A DNA stretch of 38,398 nucleotides from Candidatus Coprousia avicola (GCA_018715125.1 DVMF01000079.1:1-38398), one strand, 5' to 3'; counted from the stretch's first letter, positions 24,859 through 34,993 are shown. Notes: generated from the sequence alone by a model not told the origin. Numbers and translations are program-made.

Positions 24859-24920
24859 CTACTTTCTAAATGTATTTTAGGAAGTAGGTATACTACAGCT
24901 CTTTACCGGAAAGCTGTCAA
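24859..24920 (-). promoter_or_regulatory. Promoter and palindromic operator of the sorbitol dehydrogenase
   Basis: On the minus strand a consensus TTGACA (24920-24915) is followed after 17 bases by TGTAGT (24897-24892). Just downstream lies an AT-rich palindrome at 24859-24887 (CTACTTTCTAAA-TGTA-TTTTAGGAAGTAG on the plus strand), well placed as a repressor site over the start of transcription. The neighbouring ROK protein is the natural candidate. Confidence 0.7.
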
Positions 24921-24960
24921 TACGCCCTCCACAAAGGGCCTGCATCATGCCGCGAGCGGT

Positions 24961-26097
24961 TCAGTCGAGCGTTTGGATAGCCATCTCGATATGCGAGAGG
25001 GCCGCACCGAGGGCGGAGGCGTCGCGCCCCAGGCGCGAGAAGTGAAGGTAGCCCGCATCGGACACGAATGTGTTGCGCGCAGCGACGAGCCGTTTGAGCG
25101 GGGCACCGCGCCGGTGGAGATAGGAGCCCAGATAGCCGCCTGCAATCACGTCGCAGTCTAGAGCCATGTGCAGGTTGTTCACCACCACGGCGAGCATCTC
25201 GAGATACTCCTCCCACACCGCCCTCGCCCGCGCATCACCCTCATCAAGCATCTGGAAAAACCGGTCCAAGTCACCCGCGGCATAGGAGGAGAGCATACGG
25301 GCAGAACAGTAGGCGTCCACACAGCCCGTCTTGCCGCAATAGCAGCTCCGGCCGCCCGGAACGAGCGTCATATGCCCGAACTCGCCCGCCCGCTGATGGT
25401 CGCCGCCCACGAGCGCGCCGTCATGGAAGACCGACCCTCCCACGCTGTCGCTGAGCGAGAGATAGACGAGCGTCCCATGCCGCGCGGGCAGCCCGCCAAA
25501 GCCGCTCCATAGTTCTGCGAACCCCGCAGCATTCGCGTCGTTCATAAAGGTGCACGGCACCCCCAGCCCCTCCGCGATGCGATCGGTGGCCACGTCCTCA
25601 AGTCCGAGCGCATGCGAAACGGTCAGCTGCGAGCCGTCGGCACTCACGATGCCCGGCAGCGAGACCCCTACCCCGCAGAGCCGCTCCCACTCCTCGGCGG
25701 GCACGAGCTCGTGCACCAGCACGCCCAACTCACCAAAATAAGCGTCGGTAAGCGAGAAGGGTCGCTCGCACACTATGCGGCCGCGCACCGCTCCCCGCAA
25801 ATCCACGAGCACCAGGTTCGCCCGGCTCGCGGTGATGTCGACGCCCACCGCCACACGCGCGTCCGCCACCGGCACAAAGGCGCGCGCCTTGCGTCCGCCC
25901 GTCGAATGGAAGAGCCCCTCCTCGCGTGCCCAGCCCCTCGCCACGAGCTCGCACACGTTCTGCCTCACCGTGGGGAGGCTCAGCCCCAACTCGTGGGCGA
26001 GCTCCGTCTGCGAGGCGCGCTCGCGGGCCAGCAGGGCACGCAGCACGAGCACGCGATTGAACTGCCGCACATCCTTGTTGCTGGCGGGCGCTGCCAT
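24961..26097 (-). CDS. ROK family transcriptional repressor
   Basis: A 378-residue protein. Residues 10-70 form a winged helix (NRVLVLRALLARERASQTELAHELGLSLPTVRQNVCELV), and the rest is a ROK sugar-sensing domain with a degraded phosphate loop (GVDITASRANLVLVDL) and the zinc motif around CYCGKTGCVDAYCS following EFGHMTLVPGG. This is the layout of NagC/XylR repressors. The loss of the DxGxT kinase motif fits a regulator rather than a sugar kinase. The start at 26097 follows AGAAAGGTGCC; an extension to 26178 has no site. The downstream dehydrogenase and the palindrome before it are the likely targets, and a sugar or polyol the likely effector. Confidence 0.9.
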   Translation of the reverse strand: MAAPASNKDVRQFNRVLVLRALLARERASQTELAHELGLSLPTVRQNVCELVARGWAREEGLFHSTGGRKARAFVPVADARVAVGVDITASRANLVLVDLRGAVRGRIVCERPFSLTDAYFGELGVLVHELVPAEEWERLCGVGVSLPGIVSADGSQLTVSHALGLEDVATDRIAEGLGVPCTFMNDANAAGFAELWSGFGGLPARHGTLVYLSLSDSVGGSVFHDGALVGGDHQRAGEFGHMTLVPGGRSCYCGKTGCVDAYCSARMLSSYAAGDLDRFFQMLDEGDARARAVWEEYLEMLAVVVNNLHMALDCDVIAGGYLGSYLHRRGAPLKRLVAARNTFVSDAGYLHFSRLGRDASALGAALSHIEMAIQTLD

Positions 26098-26209
26098 AGT
26101 CAGGCACCTTTCTGACTGGCCGGGATTCTCGAGGAGCTTGCCAGCACAGGATACCACGCGCATACGGGCAAAACGCAAACCAGCCGCCCCGAGCGCCGCA
26201 AGCTGCTTG

Positions 26210-26740
26210 TCAACGCGCGGCAGCGGGGCCCGTCTCGGGCAGCGGCAGGCGATGCTCGCCCGGGTGCTCGTTATCGCGGAACTTCCCCGTCATGGCCTCG
26301 ACCTTGAGGCGGTAGACGGTCGTTGCCGGCACCGTCTTGGGGTTAAAGGGAAAATCATCCTCGTGGTAGTGGCGCATAAGGATCTTGAGGCCGGCGACCT
26401 TCTGGTCGTCGGGCACGATCTCGATCGTGCCGCGGCCGATAACGCTGCGGTACCCCATGGTGCAACTCATGCGCTCGTCGTAGAAGATGAAGCGGTGGTC
26501 GCAGTCGACCTCAAACGACGCGCGGGGGTCTTGGGCGATGAGCTCGAGCTTCTCGCCGCGGCGCGCGCTGTGAAAGTAGAGGTAGACCTCGTCGCCCTCA
26601 ACGTCGACGCCAAAGTTGAGCGGCACGATATAGGGGACGCCCGCGGCCGGGTCGTTGAGCGCGATTCGGCAGACGTCGCAGTCGCGCAGGATGGCGAGCT
26701 GCTGCTCCCGATCGGTGATTTCGCGGTCCGCACGAATCAT
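26210..26740 (-). CDS. NimA-like pyridoxamine 5'-phosphate oxidase-fold flavoprotein
   Basis: A 176-residue protein of the split-barrel flavin-binding family. It begins MIRADREITDREQQLAILRDCDVCRIAL and contains PYIVPLNFGV and VYLYFHSARRGEKLELI, typical of Nim-type and related FMN-binding proteins. Such proteins bind FMN or F420 and some reduce nitroimidazoles, but many have unknown substrates, so resistance should not be assumed. The ATG at 26740 follows AAGGAGGCC. It stands as a single gene between two carbohydrate loci with its own extended -10 promoter. Confidence 0.85.
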   Translation of the reverse strand: MIRADREITDREQQLAILRDCDVCRIALNDPAAGVPYIVPLNFGVDVEGDEVYLYFHSARRGEKLELIAQDPRASFEVDCDHRFIFYDERMSCTMGYRSVIGRGTIEIVPDDQKVAGLKILMRHYHEDDFPFNPKTVPATTVYRLKVEAMTGKFRDNEHPGEHRLPLPETGPAAAR

Positions 26741-26795
26741 GGTTCGGCCTCCTTCTGGGATGATGGGCGGCGGGGCACCGTCTCATACGCCGTCT

Positions 26796-26804
26796 AGCAT
26801 AGCA
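26796..26804 (-). promoter_or_regulatory. Extended -10 promoter of the NimA-like gene
   Basis: TGC-TATGCT on the minus strand (26804-26796), about 55 bases before the start codon. Confidence 0.5.
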
Positions 26805-26830
26805 GGCGCCGGGCGGATACCTCTAGCAGA

Positions 26831-26861
26831 GGGCGGGCGAACGCGCCGTGCGCGCCCGCCC
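26831..26861. terminator. GC hairpin after locus-3 glvA gene
   Basis: GGGCGGGCG (26831-26839) and CGCCCGCCC (26853-26861) pair perfectly. There is no T run on either side, so termination is only a possibility. A smaller CCCC-AAAA-GGGG hairpin is nearer the stop codon. Confidence 0.4.
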
Positions 26862-26917
26862 GCCGATAGCGTAAGGATGGTGGCAGCTAGCCCCTTTTGG
26901 GGTCAGAACGCACCTGC

Positions 26918-28273
<1,356 letters not shown>

Positions 28274-28440
28274 TTAGAATCCCGGTCGCGGGGCTTGTGG
28301 CTGCGCGCGCTCCGCTGCGACCACGGACGGTGCGGCGCGTATATGACACGGGCGGGGGTTGAGAGAGGGTGTACCCCTGCCCGAGGGTCGGCGCGAGGGC
28401 GCGGGCGCTCTGCTCGCGCCCTCACGAAAGGGGACAGATA

Positions 28441-30027
28441 CTACATGAGTTTCTCGAACTCGTCACGGGCCTTGGCGACCTTGAGGCCGATGATGATCTG
28501 GACGGACTTGCCGCGCTTCATGCAGCCGCTCGTGCCGATGGACTTGAAGTCGGCGTCGTCGGCGACCTTCGTCTCGTCCTTGACGTTCAGGCGCAGACGG
28601 GTCACGCAGTTCGTCACGTCCACGATGTTGTCGGGACCACCGACGAGCTCCATGCAGGCAGCGGCGGTGACGGCGTAGGGGTTCTCAGCCTCGGCGGCGT
28701 CGAGCGCAACCGTGCCGTCGCCCTGCTTGGCCGCACGGTACTCGGCCTTGCTGCGGAACTTGATCTCCTCGTCATCCTCGCGACCAGGGGTCTTGAAGTC
28801 GAACTTCAGGATGAGGAAGCGGAACACCACGAACCAGATGAAGGTGAAGACCAGGCCGACACCAAGACCCATGACGTAGGTCATCCAGTGGTTCGCCCAC
28901 AGCGGGATGAGGTTCAGGCTGGCGATCTCGATGAGGCCGCCGGAGAACACGCCCACGACACCGACCGCGTTCATGGCGACGGCAAGGGTTGCCGCGAGGG
29001 CGGCGTGCACGACGAAGAGCATCGGCGCGATGAAGAGGAACGTGAACTCGATGGGCTCCGTCACGCCGCAGAAGATGGCGGTCAGCGTGATGGGGATGAG
29101 CAAGCCAAGCAGCTCCTGGCGCTTCTCGGGCTTAGCCGTGAAGTAGAAGGCGAGCGCGATACCCGGGCAACCGAACATCTTGGACCAGGTGGTGCAGGTG
29201 AAGGCCGCATACGGGGCAAGCTCGGTGAGGGGCTTGGGGGAAGCGGCGATCTCGGGCAGCTGCGTGGCGAAGGCCGCGTAGATGCCGCCGTTCACCACGG
29301 CGTTGTCATAGTAGAACGGGCTGTAGAGCAGGTGGTGCAGGCCGAACGGAATGAGGGCGCGCTCGAGGAACGCGAAGATCCACACACCCGGCAGGCCCAC
29401 GGTCGAGACGAACACCTGGAAGGCGCGGATGCCGTCCTGGACGTGCGGCCAGACGAGGCAGGCGATGAGCGCGGTCGGCAGCATGACGAAGAACGCGACC
29501 ATGTAGACGAAGGTCGAGCCCGAGAACACGCCGAGCCACTCGGGCAGCTCCGTGTCGTAGAGCTTGTTGTGGAGCGCGATGACGATGCCGGAGATGGCAA
29601 GGGCGCCGATCATGCCCATGTCGAGCGTCTTGATGCTCGCGACCATGGCAAGACCCGAGGTGCCGCCGGTCTCGGCGCTGAAGTCTACGCCAAAGACGCC
29701 GCCCCACTGGGAGAGCATGGTGGACACGAAGTAGTTGAAGGTGAGGTAGGCAACGAGCACTTCCATGCAGCAACGGGCGTTCTGCTTATTGGCGAGGCCA
29801 ATAGGAAGCGACACGGCGAACAGCAGCGGAAGCTGGTTGAAGACGGTCCAACCGCCTTGCAGGATGACGTTCCACACGCCGTACCAGAGCGTGTCGGGCG
29901 CCGCGAGCGGGCCAAAGATTACCTCAGTGGTAAACAGCGTGCCGAGGCCGATGACCACGCCGGCGAATGCAAACAGCAGCACGGGCGTGAACATGGCTCC
30001 GCCGAATTTTTGGATTTTCTGCATCAT
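28441..30027 (-). CDS. glvC: PTS maltose/alpha-glucoside transporter EIICB, GlvC-like (locus 3)
   Basis: A 528-residue EIICB that parallels the locus-2 protein from MMQKIQKFGGAMFTP to the C-terminus, but is clearly more diverged than the GH4 pair. EIIC landmarks are GGWTVFNQLPLLF, SIKTLDMGMIGA, LERALIPFGLHHLLYSPF (PF where locus 2 has PT), GVTEPIEFTFLFIAP and FRFLILKFDFKTPGRE. The phosphocysteine is Cys 474 in TNCVTRLRLNV. No EIIA domain. The change from ILIPTGLHH to ALIPFGLHH falls in a sugar-binding loop and supports a different substrate. The start at 30027 follows AAAGGGGATT; the open extension to 30150 crosses operator DNA. Confidence 0.95.
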   Translation of the reverse strand: MMQKIQKFGGAMFTPVLLFAFAGVVIGLGTLFTTEVIFGPLAAPDTLWYGVWNVILQGGWTVFNQLPLLFAVSLPIGLANKQNARCCMEVLVAYLTFNYFVSTMLSQWGGVFGVDFSAETGGTSGLAMVASIKTLDMGMIGALAISGIVIALHNKLYDTELPEWLGVFSGSTFVYMVAFFVMLPTALIACLVWPHVQDGIRAFQVFVSTVGLPGVWIFAFLERALIPFGLHHLLYSPFYYDNAVVNGGIYAAFATQLPEIAASPKPLTELAPYAAFTCTTWSKMFGCPGIALAFYFTAKPEKRQELLGLLIPITLTAIFCGVTEPIEFTFLFIAPMLFVVHAALAATLAVAMNAVGVVGVFSGGLIEIASLNLIPLWANHWMTYVMGLGVGLVFTFIWFVVFRFLILKFDFKTPGREDDEEIKFRSKAEYRAAKQGDGTVALDAAEAENPYAVTAAACMELVGGPDNIVDVTNCVTRLRLNVKDETKVADDADFKSIGTSGCMKRGKSVQIIIGLKVAKARDEFEKLM

Positions 30028-30137
30028 GGCAGGTAATCCCCTTTCCCCGGTATGCACGACCCAGGCGATGCGTCGTGCATGCAAGCAGACTCTTGCACAA
30101 ACGCACCGGCTGCGGCGTGGCGCCCCGCGGACAGCAG

Positions 30138-30205
30138 CTTGTCCGTACAAGTTATGATGCCATAATGCTCTTCTTGTACGTACAAGTCAATCTTGTTCGT
30201 ACATG
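30138..30205 (-). promoter_or_regulatory. glv promoter with three GntR operators (locus 3)
   Basis: Three palindromes on the plus strand are CTTGTCCGTACAAG (30138-30151), CTTGTACGTACAAG (30173-30186, perfect) and CTTGTTCGTACATG (30192-30205). On the minus strand TTGACT (30190-30185) and CATTAT (30167-30162) form a promoter with a 17-base spacer. One operator lies in the spacer, one upstream of the -35 and one after the start of transcription. Confidence 0.88.
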
Positions 30206-30380
30206 TTTTTCACATCTCCGGCAAACGGCGTGTTTTGCCCGGCGAACGGTTTTCTACGGCCCCGCGGGGGGGATCCCGCGCGGGACGGCACGCCGAAGCA
30301 GCGCGCAAGACGAACGTCCCATCGCGGTTTACGCACCGCACGCGCCATTTGACACCGCCCCGCCGTTGCTCCACACTCAC

Positions 30381-30399
30381 TATAAGTTGTACGTACAGG
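30381..30399 (+). promoter_or_regulatory. GntR operator over the regulator's own start (locus 3)
   Basis: TATAAG (30381-30386) is a -10 candidate and is directly followed by TTGTACGTACAGG (30387-30399), which runs into the AGGAGG ribosome site. Binding here would block transcription of the regulator. A TTGACA at 30349-30354 is too far (26 bases) to pair with this -10. Confidence 0.65.
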
Positions 30400-30407
30400 A
30401 GGACCTC

Positions 30408-31133
30408 ATGCCTAAAGCCGTCTTTATGGACATCTATCACGACCTGCGCGAGAACATCGAAGATGGCACGTATGGCTACCAGTCGTTTTTGCCCTCCGAA
30501 GCGGAGCTCACCCAGCTCTTCAACTGCTCGCGCAGCTCGATCCGCCGTGCGCTCGGCATGCTCGCCCAAGACGGATACGTGCAGGCGCAGCAGGGCAAGG
30601 GCGTGCGCGTCATACGCAACCCCACCATCGTCAACCCCGCGGGCTACAACGGCCTCGAGACCTTCAACGAGCTCGCGCGGCGGCGCGGCTTTGTGGGCGG
30701 TACGCAGGTCCTCGTCTGCGAGGAGCTCACCGCCGGCGACGCACTCGCCGCGCAGACGGGCTTTGAGGCCGGCAGCCGCCTTGCCCATATCTTGAGGGCC
30801 CGCACGGCGGACGGCCGCGCCATCTCCACCGACGAGAGCTATTACCTCGCCAGCGAGGTGCCCGGCCTCACACCCGAGATCGTGAAGAAGTCCGTGTACG
30901 AGTATCTCGAAGGGGTGCTCGGCATCAAAATCGCCACCGCCCGCCGCATCATCACCATCGAGGCCGCCACTGAAGCCGATGAGCGCAACATCGACCTCGA
31001 CGGGTTCAACGCGGTGGGTGTCATGCGGTCGCACACCTTTGACGCCGACGGCATCATGATCGAGTACACCGAATCGCGCCAGCGACCCGGCTTCTTCTCC
31101 TACAACGAGACCGCTGTGCGCCCCGTGCACTAA
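30408..31133 (+). CDS. GntR family (HutC/TreR-type) regulator of locus 3
   Basis: A 241-residue regulator with a winged helix-turn-helix (FLPSEAELTQLFNCSRSSIRRALGMLAQDGYVQAQQGKGVRVI) and a UTRA domain, clearly paralogous to the locus-2 regulator across the full length, including the shared GLETFNELARRRGF-type linker. It is divergent from the glv pair and surrounded by TTGTACGTACAA-type sites, which are probably its operators. The ATG at 30408 follows AGGAGGACCTC; the open extension to 30075 crosses the operators and is not used. Ligand is presumably a phosphorylated alpha-glucoside or its product. Confidence 0.93.
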   Translation: MPKAVFMDIYHDLRENIEDGTYGYQSFLPSEAELTQLFNCSRSSIRRALGMLAQDGYVQAQQGKGVRVIRNPTIVNPAGYNGLETFNELARRRGFVGGTQVLVCEELTAGDALAAQTGFEAGSRLAHILRARTADGRAISTDESYYLASEVPGLTPEIVKKSVYEYLEGVLGIKIATARRIITIEAATEADERNIDLDGFNAVGVMRSHTFDADGIMIEYTESRQRPGFFSYNETAVRPVH

Positions 31134-31236
31134 CGGAGCCGCCGGAAAGGGCGCGAGGGCGAACCGGCGCCTCCGGCACCCGCGCCCGCACGCTGGGGAC
31201 GGGCGGGCGACGCGCCCGCGCCACGCAGCCTCCCGG

Positions 31237-31242
31237 TATAAT
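31237..31242 (+). promoter_or_regulatory. -10 box of rmuC
   Basis: A perfect TATAAT lies 41 bases before the rmuC start. No good -35 is seen. A short hairpin (CCCGC-TCTA-GCGGG) follows in the leader at 31250-31263. Confidence 0.5.
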
Positions 31243-31283
31243 AGCCCCACCCGCTCTAGCGGGCCAAGGCAACCGAGGAGCGC

Positions 31284-32660
31284 ATGATGGACCCCTTTGA
31301 CATCGTCCTTATCGCCGCCATCGCCCTCGTGTGGGGGACGGTGCTGGCGAGCATCTGGTACACGCGGCAGGCCGCGCGCAGGGCGCGCGAGGAGCAGGGC
31401 CTCCGCGAGCAGGCGGCGCGCGAGCTTGAGGCGCAGCGCGCCGAGATCGCCCAGCTGCGCGAGGCACTCGGCCTTTTGATGCAGCGCGCCACCACCGAGG
31501 CGGCGCTCGGCCAGCAGCGCTACGACGCCCTCGCACGCGCGGTCGCCTCCTCGGGCGAGCGCGCCGACGGCGCCCGCCGCGAGACGACCCAGCAGCTCGA
31601 CGAGAACCGCCGCGCCCTCGATACGCGACTCGCTCAGATGACCGAGGCCGTTACCGGCCAGCTCACCGCTGTGCGCGGCAGCCTCGACCGGCAACTCGCC
31701 GACATTCGCACCGACACCAATACGCAGCTCGACCGGATGCGCACCACCGTGGACGAAAAGCTGCAAAAGACCCTGAACGACCGCATCACGCAGTCCTTTG
31801 CGCTGGTGAACGAGAGCCTCGACAAGGTGGGGCGCGGCTTGGGGGAGATGCAGAGCATCGCGGCCGACGTGGGCGGCCTCAAGCGCGTGCTCGCCGGCGT
31901 CAAGACGCGCGGCATCTTGGGCGAGGTGCAGCTCGGCGCCATTCTTGCCGAGATGCTCGCCCCCGGGCAGTACGACCGCGACGTGACGACCGTCCCGGGC
32001 AGCGCCAACCGCGTCGAGTTTGCCGTCAAGCTCCCCGGCGACGCGGGAGCGCCCATCTACCTGCCCATCGATGCGAAGTTTCCCGCCGATACCTACGAGC
32101 ACCTGCGCTCGGCACTCGACGCCGGCGACGCCTCCGCCGCCGAGGCCGCCTGGAAACAGCTCGAACGGCGCCTCAAGGACGAGGCGAAAGACATCCGCGA
32201 CAAGTACCTCGCACCCCCGTCGACCACCACCTTCGGCATCCTCTTCCTCCCCTTCGAGGGACTCTATGCCGAGGTCGCCGGCCGCCCCGGCCTGCTCGAG
32301 GAGCTGCAACGCACCTATCGCGTCAACGTTGCGGGCCCGAGCACCATGGCGGCGCTCTTGAACAGCCTGCAGATGGGCTTCCAGACGGTGGCGATCCAGC
32401 AGCGGGCGAGCGAGATCCAGACGGTGCTCGCCGCCGTCAAGACGGAGTTTGGCACCTATCAGACCATGCTCCGCCAAGCGCAGAAGCAGCTCGGGACCGT
32501 GTCCCGCACCGTCGACACCCTCGTGGGGACACGTTCGCGCGCCATGGAGCGCAAGCTGCGGAGCATCACCGAGCTCGACGACCCCGCCGAGGCGGCGCGC
32601 ATCTTAGGGGTTGCGGACGACGAGCCCGCAGACGGCGCACCCGCCAGCAAGGAGGACTGA
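31284..32660 (+). CDS. rmuC: RmuC family DNA recombination protein
   Basis: A 458-residue protein with an N-terminal membrane anchor (about residues 8-26, VLIAAIALVWGTVLASIWY), a long helical coiled-coil region rich in Arg, Glu and Gln to about residue 200, and the RmuC nuclease-like domain (GGLKRVLAGVKTRGILGEVQLG, then LPIDAKFPADTYEHL and TTFGILFLPFEGLYAEV). RmuC limits inversions at short inverted repeats in E. coli, though its exact activity is uncertain. ATG at 31284 follows CGAGGAGCGC. The gene ends one base before nth, giving a DNA-maintenance operon. Confidence 0.94.
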   Translation: MMDPFDIVLIAAIALVWGTVLASIWYTRQAARRAREEQGLREQAARELEAQRAEIAQLREALGLLMQRATTEAALGQQRYDALARAVASSGERADGARRETTQQLDENRRALDTRLAQMTEAVTGQLTAVRGSLDRQLADIRTDTNTQLDRMRTTVDEKLQKTLNDRITQSFALVNESLDKVGRGLGEMQSIAADVGGLKRVLAGVKTRGILGEVQLGAILAEMLAPGQYDRDVTTVPGSANRVEFAVKLPGDAGAPIYLPIDAKFPADTYEHLRSALDAGDASAAEAAWKQLERRLKDEAKDIRDKYLAPPSTTTFGILFLPFEGLYAEVAGRPGLLEELQRTYRVNVAGPSTMAALLNSLQMGFQTVAIQQRASEIQTVLAAVKTEFGTYQTMLRQAQKQLGTVSRTVDTLVGTRSRAMERKLRSITELDDPAEAARILGVADDEPADGAPASKED

Positions 32661-32661
32661 C

Positions 32662-33321
32662 ATGCCACGTGAGACCAATGCCGCCAAGCGCGCCCGCGCC
32701 GTCGAGGTCTGCGAGCGCCTCAACCGCCGCTACGGACCGGTTGAATGCTTTCTCGACCACGCCAGCCCCTTCCGGCTCGTCATCGCGGTCCTGCTCTCGG
32801 CGCAGACGACCGACGCGCAGGTAAACAAGGTCACCCCGGAGCTGTTCCGGCGCTGGCCCACGCCCGAGGCGATGGCGTCCGCCACGCCGGCCGAGGTCGC
32901 CGAGGTCATCAAGTCCCTCGGCTTCTACAAGACCAAGGCCAAGCACGCCGTCGAGTGCGCGCAGATGATCGTCGCCGATTACGGTGGCGAGGTGCCGGCA
33001 GACATGGAGGAGCTCGTGAAGCTTCCCGGCGTCGGCCGCAAAACGGCCAACATCGTGTTGAACGTGGCGTTTGGCATCGTGGAGGGCATCGCGGTAGACA
33101 CCCACGTCAACCGCATCGCCCATCGCTTGATGCTCTCGCCCAAGACCCATGCCAAAGAACCGCTCAAGACCGAGCAGGACCTCCTTAAGATCTTGCCGCG
33201 CGAATATTGGAGCCAGGTCAACCACCAGTGGATTAGCTTTGGCCGCGAGATCTGCGACGCGCGCTCGCCCCGCTGCGACATGTGCCCTCTGGCCGACCTC
33301 TGCCCGAGCGTCCGCGTGTAA
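32662..33321 (+). CDS. nth: Endonuclease III
   Basis: A 219-residue DNA glycosylase/AP lyase that removes oxidised pyrimidines. The helix-hairpin-helix LPGVGRKTANIVL carries the catalytic Lys 127, and the catalytic Asp 146 is in VDTHVNR. The C-terminal [4Fe-4S] ligands Cys 198, 205, 208 and 214 have the exact C-x6-C-x2-C-x5-C spacing. ATG at 32662 lies one base after the rmuC stop and uses GGAGGACTGAC, located in the end of rmuC, so translation is coupled. Confidence 0.97.
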   Translation: MPRETNAAKRARAVEVCERLNRRYGPVECFLDHASPFRLVIAVLLSAQTTDAQVNKVTPELFRRWPTPEAMASATPAEVAEVIKSLGFYKTKAKHAVECAQMIVADYGGEVPADMEELVKLPGVGRKTANIVLNVAFGIVEGIAVDTHVNRIAHRLMLSPKTHAKEPLKTEQDLLKILPREYWSQVNHQWISFGREICDARSPRCDMCPLADLCPSVRV

Positions 33322-33336
33322 CGCCCCGTCGCTTGC

Positions 33337-33367
33337 GATGCCCCGCGGACAGCGCCCGCGGGGCATC
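33337..33367. terminator. Bidirectional terminator hairpin after nth
   Basis: A perfect 12-bp stem, GATGCCCCGCGG (33337-33348) and CCGCGGGGCATC (33356-33367), lies between two converging genes. T residues are few, so it may need help from Rho. Confidence 0.65.
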
Positions 33368-33372
33368 TCCCC

Positions 33373-33927
33373 CTACTTCCCAAAAAGCTCGAGCCATTCT
33401 GTCACCTGCGCCCCCAACCCGGCAACGTGATCCTGCACGCGTGCGGCGAGGTCTGCCAGAAGCCCGCTCAGCTCATCGGGAGAGGCTCCGTTATAAATGC
33501 AGGTAAGAAGGTAGCTCGCCACAAACAGGAACACTAGGGCGACGGGAACGAGAAGGATGATGGCAAGGGCGCGCAGCACGACCGCGAGCTTGCGCCGCCG
33601 CGTGCGCCGCCTGTCGTAGGCAAGCGCCTCCTGGTACTGCTCTTGCTCGAGAGAATACGAGCGGTCCGGGCGCGCCTGCGCGGACGCCTGTAATGCCGCG
33701 GATTCCGTGGCGCCGGATCGCACCGAACGGCGCGCGCCATCCGCCTGCCGTCCCGCAGGGCCCGCCGGCGCTGACGTCTCGTTTTGCGCAACGTCGCCCG
33801 TCGATCCACCGGACGCATCCTCCACCACAAGTTGACGGGGCGGTACAAACAACGGCTCGAGCGGCCCTCCCGCAGCGGCCGCCCGGCGCCGAGCGCGCAT
33901 CTCGTCCGTCTCGATAAACAGGTCCAT
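33373..33927 (-). CDS. Single-span membrane protein of unknown function
   Basis: A 184-residue protein. Residues 1-110 are polar, low-complexity and rich in Ala, Arg, Gly and Ser with a basic stretch (DRRRTRRRKL) just before one span near 114-143 (LAVVLRALAIILLVPVALVFLFVASYL), and a short acidic amphipathic C-terminal helix follows. By the positive-inside rule the long N-terminal part is cytoplasmic. I recognise no family. The start at 33927 has GAGGAGG, which can be masked by a hairpin described separately. Confidence 0.8.
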   Translation of the reverse strand: MDLFIETDEMRARRRAAAAGGPLEPLFVPPRQLVVEDASGGSTGDVAQNETSAPAGPAGRQADGARRSVRSGATESAALQASAQARPDRSYSLEQEQYQEALAYDRRRTRRRKLAVVLRALAIILLVPVALVFLFVASYLLTCIYNGASPDELSGLLADLAARVQDHVAGLGAQVTEWLELFGK

Positions 33928-33935
33928 GACACAAC

Positions 33936-33952
33936 CTCCTCATCAAGAGGAG
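33936..33952 (-). promoter_or_regulatory. Hairpin covering the ribosome site of the membrane protein gene
   Basis: On the minus strand CTCCTC (33952-33947) and GAGGAG (33941-33936) pair around a five-base loop, burying the Shine-Dalgarno sequence eight bases before the start codon. Translation would depend on melting or on upstream events. Confidence 0.5.
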
Positions 33953-34223
33953 TGCGGAGACGGAACCCTCAGCATGGACCCCTGGGGGCGCGTTGTCAAG
34001 AACCGGTCGGGCGGCGAACGATGGCCGCCGTGCGCGGCATACGGCACGCATGGCCGCCGGACACGCAAGGTAAGCGGCATGTTCTGGGTGCGCGCGCATC
34101 GACACGCCGACGGCGCGATACCAATAAGGTCCCGCCCGGAACCTCGGTACCTGCCGCCGACGCTTACGCGCGGGGTGAAACCGAGACCGAACGGGACCTC
34201 CTCAGCCAGTCGGTACTCAGACC
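33953..34223. other. Gap downstream of rubrerythrin
   Basis: About 270 bases without a supported gene. No strong terminator hairpin with a T run was found after the rubrerythrin stop. Confidence 0.3.
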
Positions 34224-34763
34224 TTAGTAGTTAACGACCTGCTCCTCGAAGTAGCTCTGCGGATGAGCGCAGACGGGGCACAGCTGCGGGGCGGTGGGGC
34301 CGACGTGCAGATGCCCGCAGTTCAGGCACTTCCACACCTTCACGCCCTCGCGATCGAAAACCTCGCCCTTCTCGACGCGCTCGGCGAGCTTGAGATAGCG
34401 CTCCTCGTGCGCCTTCTCGACGGCACCGACACCGCGGAACTTGGCGGCGATCTCCTTGAAGCCCTCCTCGTCAGCGGTCTTGGCGAACTCATCGTACATG
34501 GTGGTCCACTCGTAGTTCTCGCCCGCCGCGGCGTCCTTCAGGTTGTCGAGCGTGCCCGGAACCGCACCGCCGTGCAGGTACTTGAACCAGAGCTTCGCAT
34601 GCTCGGACTCGTTGAGCGCGGTCTCCATGAAGATGTTCTGAATCTGAACGTAGCCGTCCTTCTTGGCCTGCGAGGCATAGTAGCGATACTTGGTGTGCGC
34701 CTGCGACTCGCCGGCAAACGCGGTCTCGAGGTTCTTCTTGGTCTGGGAGTTCTCAAAGTCCAT
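34224..34763 (-). CDS. rbr: Rubrerythrin
   Basis: A 179-residue protein with a four-helix diiron domain (Glu 19 in FAGESQAH, the ESEH motif at 52-55, Glu 82 in GENYEW, and EKAHEERY at 116-123) and a C-terminal rubredoxin-like Fe(Cys)4 site (Cys 146, 149, 162 and 165, in CLNCGH and CPVCAH). It is an NAD(P)H-linked peroxidase in the cytoplasm of anaerobes, protecting against hydrogen peroxide. ATG at 34763 follows AAGGGAAAGGG. It stands alone, close to an Rrf2 regulator and thioredoxin, a fitting set for oxygen defence. A -10 like TATACA is found about 65 bases upstream. Confidence 0.97.
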   Translation of the reverse strand: MDFENSQTKKNLETAFAGESQAHTKYRYYASQAKKDGYVQIQNIFMETALNESEHAKLWFKYLHGGAVPGTLDNLKDAAAGENYEWTTMYDEFAKTADEEGFKEIAAKFRGVGAVEKAHEERYLKLAERVEKGEVFDREGVKVWKCLNCGHLHVGPTAPQLCPVCAHPQSYFEEQVVNY

Positions 34764-34993
34764 AGGTATCCCTTTCCCTTCTATGAGAACGATACGTCAC
34801 GCGCAGGCGATGCGCGCATAACAATGTATACCCAATAACCCCGCCCCACCTCTTATGATTTACGGTCCATAATTGCTACGTAGTTAGCCTCATTTAACGG
34901 ATGGCCCCGTGAACCGTGCTCACGCACCCGGCATCGCCGGAGCTGATGCACCGGCGCGAGAGGCACCGGATTCATGCACGCGAGCGCAGTTCG

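Noticed and set aside
26210-26740. Calling the NimA-like protein a nitroimidazole resistance gene
   Set aside because: The fold is shared by many flavin-binding proteins and sequence alone does not show resistance.
30349-30386. TTGACA at 30349 paired with TATAAG at 30381 as the gntR promoter
   Set aside because: The 26-base spacing is far outside the usual range; only the TATAAG with the operator is kept as a candidate.
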